Assembly (NCBI GenBank): GCA_011009095.1
Contig: VTPC01003537.1
Coordinates: 1 to 64,000 of the forward strand
DNA: 64,000 nt
DNA from: Ignelater luminosus
Taxonomy: Eukaryota; Arthropoda; Insecta; Coleoptera; Elateridae
Direction of reading: 5' to 3'
The notes beneath the pieces were generated by a model that saw only the letters and a program-made list of their open reading frames with translations, was not told where the DNA came from and ran no database searches. This document shows positions 13,301-25,300 of the stretch, piece after piece (within the stretch, counting starts at the first letter, position 1; the number at the start of each line of letters is the position of its first letter). A program made the translations under genes and the position numbers.

Positions 13301-16300
13301 CAATAGAGTTAACAGTTCTTACATAGACGCTATTTCTTCTTTCACTGTTATGTTGATGTGACAACCCTATAGAATTCAGACTAGTCACCAATAAAAGACA
13401 ATAAACAAGTAACAGACTTAAAAACATAACCGTTGCCGATATTGTAAGCCCATTCATAGATCTACCAGTAAATCCGAAGTCTTAGTGACTATCAGTGTTG
13501 CCAATTTGTCTCCAAATCTGGAGGTTTTTAATATCCATTTACGACTCCAGTAATAATAAAGAGAAAAGTCTCAAAGCTGGTGAAATAATCACCTGGTTTT
13601 GGAGATTCTTGGTGATTTTTAAATCACATTGATTTTCTTTGAACTGACAATTTGTTACAACTTTTAGATTTATTTTAAACTGTAATTAGATTAACTTTGC
13701 GTGCGACATGTAGCGCAGTAACTACTAACTAATGAGAATTTATTCGGTTGTCGTCTTCGATGATGAATTTGGCGATTTTGTTTAGTTGTCCGTGGTACTA
13801 CGCTGATCGTACAAAAAGTACATCCAGAATTTACTAATATGCAGTGTTGCAAATCGTACTTAGGGACTTACAGATATAGATTTTTATAATGTCACTACAT
13901 GTCTGAGGAATTTGGTAAAACGCTGGAGATTCCGAAGAAAAACGCTGGAAATTCTGGAAAAACTCTGGAAGTCTACTTTCAACATTCGAAGACATCAAGC
14001 AATTAACAGATTACTAGTTCGAAATTATTATCAGGCTTCTCAAGCGTACGTCCGGTCGGTAGAGGCGTTGGACCGTTTGGATTTCTCAGGTCTACCGGAT
14101 CTCTCAAGTCCGTCGGGCCGTCCGGCCCCTGTTCGAATCTCTTGGGAGTTTTTGGACTTCCCTACCGCATCGTTCGGATCTCTCGGGTCCGTCAGGTCGT
14201 TCGGGCCTGTTGAATCTTTGGGACTTCACGGCCCTTCGGGCCTCTCGGGTCTATCGAACCTTTTGACTTTTCGGCCCGTTCGGATTTCTTGAGCCTGTCA
14301 GATCTCTAGGGCCCGTTGACCTTTTGGACTTCACTGTCCTTCGGTCCTCTCGGGTCGTTCGGATCTCTCTCTGGCGGGTTTTTGGACTTCTTGGTCATTT
14401 GGGCTTTTTTGTGGGGCCGTTCGGATCTGTCGGACGTTTGGACCGTTCAAGAAGTTACCGGGTTTTCTTCGGACCGCGTCAGGCAGAACTCTGAACGGGC
14501 CGAGATTTCTAGGTCTGATCCAGCCCGGCCCAACTGGAGATAAACTTGACGCGGCCAGAAGAAAACCCGATAACTTCTTGATCGGCCCGACAGACAAATC
14601 TGAATGGCCGAGAAGTCGGAAAGGTTTCAGAAGTCCTGAGAGGTCCGAATGACCCCACAGACCCGAGAAACCTGAAGGGCCGAAAAGTCCACGAAGCTCG
14701 ACAGGCTTGAACGGCTCTACAGAGAAACCCGAATGGCCGAGAAGTCCAAACGCCCCAACAACCCCTAACTGACCGATAGACCCGGGAAGCCCAAACGGCC
14801 CGATAGGGCCGAGACGTTTGACAGGCTCCAACAACTCAATATTTCGGTTTTTTGTTTTTCAGTTAAATAACGCACCATTTTACATTAAATTAATAGATAA
14901 CAACAACATACAACATTCTGCCTCTCTTTGATCTAAATTGATTCTTAGGTATAATCTGCAAGACTTAAATACCCGCCATAATTCTCTACTTACACTCCCT
15001 TGTTATAGAACTTTGCTCTTCCGTAAAGGTTTTGTCTATAATGCAGTTAAGTTTTATAATTCCATTCCGACAAATATTAAATCTTTAAATCCACACCCAT
15101 TTAAATGTCAATTAAAAAATTTTCTTTTCAATTTACAATAATTGTTGCTTGCCATCTGATCTTCACTATCCTTATCTTCATTTATTATCATTCATTTATT
15201 TCTGAGGGTTTTCGGGTTAAATAGAGTAGCCCCCGGCTTCGCTAGGAGACTCTTCAATTTATAATTTTAATTTGTTTATTGTATTTTTGTATTATTACAA
15301 TAAAGTGCACTTATTATTATTATTATTATTATTATAAAAGAATAGAAAATTGGGTACTGTCGGCAAATTGTCAACTACAAAATTCATGGTTTTATAACGT
15401 TCGTTAACTGTTTATTTACCTACTTTGATGATTATTGTGTATCAGTATTTTTCCATTACAACAACTAATAGGTAAATAACACACAAGTTATTATAAAGCG
15501 ACATTTCTAACAACAGAATTCCCCCCCCCCCCAAACCTCGTTCATAGTTACGCCACTGACATAACTGTGTGCTTACCGTACGGAGAATTTTTAAGAGAAT
15601 CAGAATTCGTAAGAAAAAATTAGAATTGCCATTAAAAAAATTGATGACGTCATCGGTGGTAAGAGTGGTGGTGAAGAAAAAATGAAAATCATTCGAATAG
15701 ATGGCCCATTGGGAAATAAGGTTGACGTATCCGAAAATTTTGGGCTCAGATGCACAAAGAATTTTTTATTTAAAGCGTTCCACAGCCAGCATTCGCACTG
15801 TGTATTTTTTACTAGAGAATGTTTTCGTTTTATCAAACAATTTTGGTATTATTGTGTTTTTGTTCGATGTCTGTATGTTTGTATTACTGTTTCTGTTTTT
15901 GTTTTGTTTGTATATTTTGAATTCCTTTGAATAATAGTAATAATAATAAATTTGGAGAATTCTGGTGATTTTTAGTGTGTTAAATTGAAAATCTTGCTTA
16001 CATCTTGTTGGCAACACTGGTGACTATCCACTCTTATAAAAGTAAAAGTGCAAGGTTCTAATGAAAAATGCTCTGATACCTACGAATTCATCGAGATGTT
16101 TTGAATTTCATCATTTCGTAGGTAACAACCATGTTGCAAGTTGTAAATTTTTCCATGCTATTGATCGTAAAGTTGCCTTTTTGTCAGAATTTTCTGCTGT
16201 TAAAAGGCGAACCACGTATTTTTATTTTGCGAATCGCATATACTACACACTAACTTTATGAGTCACTTAATGTTCATTTAATTTGTTTTTGTAATTTTTG

Positions 16301-19300
16301 TTTGACTTTTCTATAAAGTTCATACTCATACATAATCAAGTCAAGCCGTAAATCTCTAATCTCCTGTTCAAGGTTAACCCTAGATACTTGTCCCTCTGCG
16401 CAAAGATCTATTACTAAAGTAAAGCCTTTTTCTTGACTTCTACAGCAGTAAAGATGGGCAGCAGTGCCTTGATGAACTTTGTGTAATTAACACATTGTAA
16501 GAGTTGGGGTTACCTGAAGACAACGCGAAATGGCGAATTTGCGTCACGACGTGGTGTGGTCCGACCGTACACGCTGCAGGTAAGTCGCATCGCACCGGAT
16601 AAGATTTGGGGACGTATAGCAATTCAGCCAGGGAGATACAATGGAACATTTTTAGTTCATTTCCAAGGAGTACATCCAACCTTGTTAATCGTTTCTTACG
16701 ATCTGTACCCCAATCTTGACATCGTCCATTGCAACCTCCAACCTAAACAGAGTTTGAAACGACATTCACATGGGTCTTTCTACGTCAGGGCTCAAGTAAT
16801 CAAGCTTGTCGCGCAGGTCATTCCATTGCATTGAGACAAATTTTAATGTCTGATACAATCAGATACAGGATTTCTTTAAGTGTGAGCGAACAAGCGTTAA
16901 GAGTAGGTGAGGCGTTTGGAAGACCAGACACGAAATACGAGATGGTGTTTGATTTAGATGTGGAGACTTGAAGACAAGCTGACTAGGAGCCGTACGGTAC
17001 TTTCCGAGGTGATGATGGTTTATTCGAAGCTCTGGGGAGAAGAGAAAGTGTCTGCAGCCTTGGAGAGTTTGCGATGGCTATGGGGATTTTCTTTAAAGAA
17101 CTGACATAATACAATCAGTGGTAGGTTGCATCAAATGGGAATGAAGGTGGAAGTTTTGGTAGAGGTACCTTAAGAAGGAAGTTGGCGGCATCTCTGAAAA
17201 GGTTGGATGCGGTGGTGACGGTGATAGCTTGAAAAGCGGCCGCAAGAGATGGGAGGTAGAGGGAAAAGCGGATGTGGGAATTGGTAAAATGATGGTGGAA
17301 GTAGGAGTTAGTGCCTGCCGACGTGACGAGTACGAGTAAAACACTGGAAACGAGATTCAGAAAGGTTAGCACGAGATGCGCCTAAACTAGAACAAGAGTT
17401 CCAAATAGTTTTGGCAATAGTGGCAGAACTTTTTCAACAAATGCAGGGTAACCTCTGGACTCTGGGACACTGGAACGCAGCGGTAATTAACTATGTGCAC
17501 TCGACGGTAGAATTCGGTACAGGGCAAGAAGATTGATTTAGTAAAAGAAAAAAAGCAAACTAAAAGACAAAGTTGGTTTGTGTGAAGATAAATTCTGAAT
17601 AATCTATGTAGGTAATAGAATACGAAATTACTGATAACTAAAGAAATGTTGTGATCCATGTGTTCAAGTGGTTACATTGAAAGCTGCAGGAAAAATACAA
17701 ACAAGAGCAGAGGAAGAGATTTATCAGTATTTAACAGCTGACCTATTTCCTATAAGTACAACGGGGAGAACATAGTAAATCAGATCGGTCTAAGAAATTA
17801 GAAAACTCGGTGTTTGCAGGCCTCTACAGTAACAGGCTGTTTCCCTTTCCTAATGCTTTTCCATCATCAAAACAAAAATTGTTTTAATTAATTCTATATA
17901 ATCTTTGTTAAGAAAGTCAGCATTTTTTGTTTTAGAGTTTATTAAAATAAATCAAGTTAAGATTCTTTGTATATAGCAATACCATAACCTTTGTTTAAGC
18001 TCAAGTAACACCTTTAGTTGCTTTCTAATTAACTATGCTGCAAATTTGTATTGTAAGTTACCGTAAAGGTAGCCTCATATAACAGAGTTTGAGTTCTATA
18101 TAAACAAATTGTTCTTTATCTTAAAGAACTTCAGAACCTTTTCTAACCTTGATTAAATTGTCAAATTTCTAAACTCATTTTGCAAAGATGCTTAATGCCG
18201 ATCAGTTTGTAAGATGATGGTAACTAAATTTTGAAAAACAATTAGTAACTAATGACTAGTTTACATACCTGTACCTCTTGATACATTCCAAGGCAAACTA
18301 AAATGAATCCTGTGGCTGTAGTTACAGTGTCTGATCCCTAAGAAATATAACACACATTTACAAACTCTTGATTTACTACTTACAACAATTATAATTACTG
18401 CCGTTATAAAGACGTCCACTTCATTCCGCAATTCTATAAATGTAAATTTTTTTTCTAATGCTAGAAGATGCTCCAACAAAGGTTTTCTTGCATTATCTAT
18501 AATTTTAATCAAAGTATAAGACACGCAATATACAAATTAGGAACGACAAAATGTGCTTACCCTCAAAAGTACATTGTTCTTTTCTACTATGAAATTCCTT
18601 ATAACGTTTCATAACGAGCTGGAAACAAGAATAGCTTTAATAGAACAGCTTTATTAACTAATGTGAGACATAACCTTACCTCTCCTGTGTAATTATGACC
18701 AACCTTTAGTGCCTCATAATATTCACGTCCTCTCTGGGTGTGTTTAAATATAAATTTTGGATGTAACCACACTCTCAGCGCTCTCTCTACTGTAAGTTGT
18801 GCTAGTCTAAAATATCGTCGATTTTTTGTTTATTTGCAAAAAACCCATAGACTCCTATACCTACCTTCTAACTGCGTCTAAGTATTTCGAAGGTTTTGTC
18901 TGTGCTTGGACCTCTATTCCAATTGCCGTTTCTATAAGGCGAATATTAAAATGATTATGTTATTAAAAGCAATTTATGCAAACGATTTAGTTTAGACAAC
19001 CATAAACGGCGCTAATGCCGTTACAAGTGTCACGGAAAGTGTGTCGCACATAAATAATCCTAATAAATAATCTATGAAGTTATCACTTTCATAGATCGTT
19101 ACTATTACGTTATTGCAATGACACTTTTTTTTTCAACACAATAAATATCCCATAAATCTTACCGCAGATAATATCTAAGGCACATCTGAATAAATATTCA
19201 TGGACATCAAATTCAGTGGTGTTACCAAGCTCGATTTTTAATTGTTCTACTAGAATCTGGCTTTGTTTAACGAAAACATCTATGAAAGAGTCTAAAACAT

Positions 19301-22300
19301 GGGGATTAAATGTGGGATTAATGATCTTACGTTGATTTTTCCAAACTTGAGCTGAAATTATGATGTTTTAGCAATGAGCATGAGTTTTATTATAATAGCC
19401 AGCTGTACCTCTTGCTATCAGTAACCCTTCTCCATAGGATTCCCTAAGAAAGTCATATCTTTTTTCTTTTTCTAAACAATGTGGACTATTAAGAACAATT
19501 TGTACATGTTGTGGCTTAGTTACCATAACCACAAGGACATTGAATATCCACGCTTTTACTGTTGAGCCGTAGTTTTGAGTTATTTTTACCAGGTTTTGAA
19601 ATATATCTGAAACAATCAATGAATTTCAGTTTCTTATAGACTTGTATACACTACAATCTATTCTTTTTTGTTCTAACAATCTCATTATGTGGCATTTCAA
19701 AAGAATGGGAAACAAAAAAGACAATGAAATGATTGCTTGAAAATACTTTAATGAATTATGCTATTACGATTCTTTATTAGTCTACTTACGCATAACATAA
19801 CTTTGACCGCAATTTTAGTTGGTACCTTTTTAGTGAAAACATGAAATGATTGAATGATCACATCTTTTTATCTCTTCGACAAGGGGGAAAATATGATCAC
19901 ACTTAGATCTATCAAAAGTCCAAACTGACTAGACCACATCTAAACTTTCTAAGCCAAGTTTATTTACTGAAGATTCCCAGTTTTCTTTAACTCTAGAAAG
20001 TGATATTTAGAAGTGATGGTGCAGATGATCAATAAATTTGAATTTGTGGGACAGCATCAGTAACAAAACCTTTTCTTAGGACCCACAAATACTAGGGAAG
20101 ACCAAGAATAGTTGACACACTTCTCAGTAATGATTTTTTTCAGTCCCTGATAACATTCTCTTACATTTTTCTACACTAGTGTGTAGCTTACGAATTGGCC
20201 TTCCTACGTTTCTACGGTTTTTTTACGCTAACCCTTCCTATGGAACTTCTATTAGCAACTTAATGAATACAGGCAACATCTGTCAACCTGCATGCCTTCT
20301 TCAACACCTTTCAGCAATCCAACATAAAATTTCTTAATTTTCCGACCCTTCAGTGACCCAAGGACGAAGTCCCCTTCTTCCGGAACTTTGTGCAAGGCAG
20401 CGAAGTCATCCGCACCAGGAGCAGCCCAGCCTACGTCGTCATCGTCATCTGAATTACAGGCCTTCCAGTTTTCGGCGTCAGTTTCAGAGTCTTCTCGTTC
20501 TTTCTTCTCTTCTAGGAAAACTGAAGAACGTTTGGGAGGTGTTTTCATTTTTCTTTAAATTCTCTTTGCTCGTTCTAACTCGATTTCATGTTTCATGAGA
20601 GAGTCTGTCAAAACTGTTGCTTTTTCTTTCTTTCTTTCGCCACCAGATTTTGGAAGAGGCCGCAGCTTCTGTTGCTCTTTCGAGTCTAGAGCTTCCAGTA
20701 CCGGTGACAGTTCTTCACACACTTCTAGAGTGTCCTCCAGTGGCTGCCGGACAAGAGCAGTATGATGGCATGAAGTCAGCGTCAGAAAAGATGTCACACT
20801 TATAAAAAAACAGATTCCGGAAACTTTGAAATTTGCTTCAATGTTTTCTAAAATTGGCTGGCAAGGCAATTTTGATTATATCAGGGATATCATAGATTGA
20901 TGGTTGCTCATCCATGCATCGCAAGTGTTGTTTATATATTTCTTGAGAAGTCCATAGACACTTCGGTATAGGGACTGCAGCGTGCGAGTACAATGGGGTT
21001 GAGACAAGAGTACGACAGCCCCAATCTTCTTCAAAATGTCCAAGGTCTTGATGGACAAGTGTGAATCGTGGTTGTCCAGAAGGAGAAGAACACGGCGCTC
21101 TCGTGAACACTTGACATGGCGCACGAAGTGGTGTACGTACTCGACGAAGAGTTTCTCTGTAATCCCTTACAGATGACTCCCCCTTTTACAAAATGATCCC
21201 TGCAATTAACTCGTGGAGAAAGAAGAATGGAGGTACTTTGTTGCCACTTGCTGACACTAGTTGTCATCTTTCAGCCGACGTGACTCTTCCTATTTGCTTA
21301 AGACCTTTTTGAGTAACTATTCTTTGAATTGTTTGAGAGGTTGTTACGCCAGTTGTAAATATCCTGGGCTTCAAAGCCATATTTATCCAGGACATACTTC
21401 AGAAGTTCGAAAAAGCGGTTGACATTTTCTCGGTTAAAACTAGATGCTCGAGCTAGACTTGTTGATTCTGGAGTATGAATTGAAGAATTCCGTTCAGAAA
21501 TGCAAAAAAACCAATCTTCCCAGCCATTTTATGTTTAAAGGAACTCTGTGCTATTGATTTCTTCAAGAAAATAGTATATTGGTAAGCAAGTTTCCTGACT
21601 TCTTTTGGGTTCAAACCAAAGTAGATGTATGTTGCTTTTTTTATATATGCTGTTAGTAACTTTCCCTCTTCGTCGAAGAATACTTGACGATTTCTTTTGT
21701 AACAAACTTTAATACTGTCTCTAGTAAGAGTCTTTTGGGGTGTTGTTTTATTAATTCCAGCAAGGGTCTTCAAGGTAATTGCATAGTCGTTGCTTGCTTT
21801 TCCGGAGATAAAGCTCTATCGCAAACCTCCCTCAATGCTTCGAACATATCGTCTTTGGTGTATAATGTTTTTGGTTTTTCTTTTGTACGTGCGCGCCATT
21901 TCGTTAAACTGAAGCAAATGGAAAATTTCTAGAATCAATGCACATTACAATAAAGGCTCAGATTGAAAAACGTCTCTCCACTCTGTATTTCAGATGATAA
22001 TACGTTACCACACTAATGGTCGAGATTGGATGACACGGTCGGGATTGAATGACACGGTCGGGGTTGGATGACACCCGTGTTAACTGTGAGTGTTACAGGA
22101 AAGGCTCGCGGTTTGGCGGTAAATGGGTCAAATCAAATGGCGCCAATGACATGTCAGTTTAAATAGCGAAGGTTCCGTCATAAACTGGTTACTATAGGAC
22201 CTTGAAAGACTTGTAAGATCGATAACGATTTCTTTTTATTTATCAAATAAACCCGCGTGAAACACGCGGTATACTAATGCTTTGTTTTGAATGCTAAGTG

Positions 22301-25300
22301 CTGTAAAGAATTTAAGATTAGTAAACACCGCAGGCTGGGCAGCCGTTCCTCGTAGAGCTGGTTCACAGCGGTTCACAAACTATTGACAGCTCTCTATGAA
22401 CTCGCTCTCCACACGAGCTGGAAGGCTCGCCTGGGGTCGTAAGATAACTCCTGATGCGGGAATGAATCAAATAAGTAATAAACCAATGTATTTCTTAAAG
22501 AATTTCCTGAAGATCATTACCCATTGGGTATATACGAGTAGTATTGTTTAATAATATAAATAGTTTATGTCGGTGGGGCTAAATTTATTACCTTGTCAAC
22601 CTTCTTGTGGACGGAGTTTAATAGTCAAGGTGGATTAATCCGTAATATAAATTTTCAAGACGACCTACGACTGTCAGATAATCCAAAGCTTTTCTGAGAC
22701 TAGAGAAAGATAGTCCTGTAGTGTTTTCTCTAAAAAAAGATAAAGTACACTAAGCGAACTCACGCAAGAAGGGTAAAAACGGAAGCAAAACTCCCTTTTT
22801 GGAAATAAACTGAACCTGAAGCTTAACTTGAGCGTACGATGCACGAACTAGACGGGACTTTGTTGGAAAGTCTGCAGGATATCTTTCAAACGCATGGGGT
22901 TTATAAAATTTATAAAGCGTGAACGCCCTTTTCTTGAACTAAGAGGACACAAAGAAATGCTATTGGGGATCAAATAAGTCACTTACCCCGGTTGGATAAT
23001 TAGAAGAGGGATTTTGCATGTTGAAACAAGGATGACAGTTTTTCTCTTCTCACCCCATTGTTAGCAATAAATTGTCTTTCTCTGACAATTTAAGAGCATT
23101 CTCTTTAGAAAATAGAAGCGTTGGATTTTTAATATGCAATATTGCACTCGACATCTTGTGTAACAACTGACAGCTTTAAAATAATTTCTAGCCTTTTTAG
23201 AAATGGAAGAGAAATTCTATTTCGCAGACAATTTTATCTTTACATTTGGAATTATAGCAGTTTTATCTTTTTTACTTTTTAAAATTGAAAGATATCTTTC
23301 GCCCTTATAGGAGTGTGTATATTCTTTATAAATGCAAAGCAATTAAGTTTAATGAAAACGAGACCGTTTCTACACGCTATTTTAATTGTGGAAGGAACTC
23401 GATTCCTAAAATATTTTCACAAGTTGCATATTAAGAAAGTGGAGAAGATTAGCTATACCAAACCGTTTATTGATCTTCCACAATAAGCCCCGTACCGGGA
23501 AAAGAGAAACCCAGGATAAGTCCCGCTCGTCGTAAGAGTCGTAGAAGAACGGAAAACACTAATTAAGCAAAATTACTGAATTAACAAAAATTATTTCAAT
23601 TAACGTTCCCTGTCCTGAGAATAATTGTAAATTTTTATTTAGTGAATCAGGAAGAAATATGTATGTTATGGGCACACTTGACGTCAAAATTACTTTTGAG
23701 ATTTCTTTAAGTATTAAGAATTTAAAAAAATGACAAATTGACAAGAGCTAGAGATCGACAATTTCCATAAAATTTATTTGGAATTTATAAAAAGGTTAAA
23801 TCTTATTTTTATTAAGATTAGGCGCTGTTGACTCCACATGTGAATTCCGCAGGTTTTCTCATCTCACAGACCAGATTAGATTTATTCTTATAATTTTTGA
23901 GCTTTAGAAAATTAGATGGACGTCTAGATGCGACCAGGACATGTGTGGTGAGCGTTTAATTAGATTTGACCCTAATGAAGATAGGTAACGATGAAGCCGG
24001 TTAATCTTTTTATCTCACAAAAAGACCACGGAAGAATTTCCATCTGAATTTGAAAATCGCTTCCTCGAAACAAGCTGAGTAAAAGAAACCATATCACGAT
24101 CATCAAGAAGAACAAAGAGGAAATAACTAACCTCAATATTTAGGCTTTTTCACACAACAGTATCGATTTTGCCACACTGGCCAGAGACCGTCTCCCTCAG
24201 GAAGAAAATTCCGCAACTTGTAACGACACCCTCAACCAATACGAACCATTCCATATAATACCAAAGGAAAAATTTAAGTGCTCAAATCAATTTTTAGTAG
24301 AAGAAAACTTAATCCAGACCCCAATTAGAAAAAAACTAGTAGGGATTTATTAATTAACCCCAGTCTCAACATCAGTCCACTAACTTAATTACCTAGACCA
24401 GGGTGTAGAATGAAATAAATAAACAAAAGCTTCGTGACATTACTAAGAATTTCTAACCCTACTCGAATGACATAGTCCACTTCAGTTTTTCTACTAACCA
24501 GATCCTAAGACTAACTCGATCAATGGAAATTATCTTGCTAGGAGCTGTTCAAATGCTCTGAAACTAGAAGCAGCAGTCTACTAAATTGTTGAAATTACTT
24601 ATGCTCTTATACCAGCTTACAATAATAACAACAATGTAAGTCTAATTCTAAAAGATTCACAAAGATATTCAAAAAACTTCAAGAAGATTAAATTAATTTC
24701 TTAGTGTAAGCTCATCAACCTCAACCATCTCTTTAAACAAGACAGGACTATACATGTAAAAAAGTAAATAAACACACAGAAAGCACAGATAACAAACAAA
24801 ATGGAAGGGTGGCTGAAAGTGACCGTTACAAGCTACAAGGAATATCCTTTTAAATAAGTAAAATCTTATCATTTAAACCAATGTTTTTCAATCTTTTTGA
24901 ATACGCGACCCCTTTTTAAGTAAAGAAATTCTGGCGACCCCCTAGGACCGTAACAATGCGGCGAGCGGGCGGGCGCAGTCCACTCTGGAGATCAATTTTT
25001 GAATCTATACGTCTACCAAGATGCTAAATCTGAATATGCGAATTATTTTTCCGACCCTGTTTGGCTATTAAAATTAGTATTTCTCGCTGATCTTTTCAAC
25101 TACCTAAATATTTTAAATAAGAGCCTTCAAGGGACAGAAGAAAACATTCTAACGGCAAAGGATAAAATCAAGGGATTCCTCGCAAAACTTCGTTTCTGGT
25201 CAACGTCTTTTGAAAAAATGATGTATGAGTCTTTCCCTTGCGTTCAGAAGATTGTCGAAAAGATTGCAATGGACCAATCGTTGGTATTAAGTTCTCACAT

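Larger units (their letters stand above)
13493..16019. mobile_element. Non-autonomous hAT-type DNA transposon with intact ends
   Basis: The element begins CAGTGTTGCCAA and ends TTGGCAACACTG, a perfect 12-base terminal inverted repeat of the classic hAT form. It is flanked by the 8-base direct repeat GTGACTAT (13485-13492 and 16020-16027), the target-site length of hAT elements. Subterminal words such as GGTGATTTTTA and short CTGGAGATT-like repeats occur near both ends. No transposase frame is seen inside, so it is non-autonomous. It carries a GC-rich inverted repeat (about 14040-14840) and a nested LINE 3' fragment. It lies inside P450 intron 8. Confidence 0.85.

Noticed and set aside
14331-14834. 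167-codon minus-strand Gly/Pro-rich frame resembling a collagen-like or silk-like protein
   Set aside because: It is a translation of the GC-rich inverted repeat; similar peptides come from other frames, there is no regular Gly-X-Y period, and no start context or splice sites.
16440-16834. Possible gene from overlapping frames of 79 and 92 codons
   Set aside because: Opposite-strand overlap, intronic position and no recognisable domain.
18261-18524. 87-codon minus-strand open frame as one exon
   Set aside because: It spans two P450 exons and the 61-base intron between them; the spliced model keeps phase and motifs.
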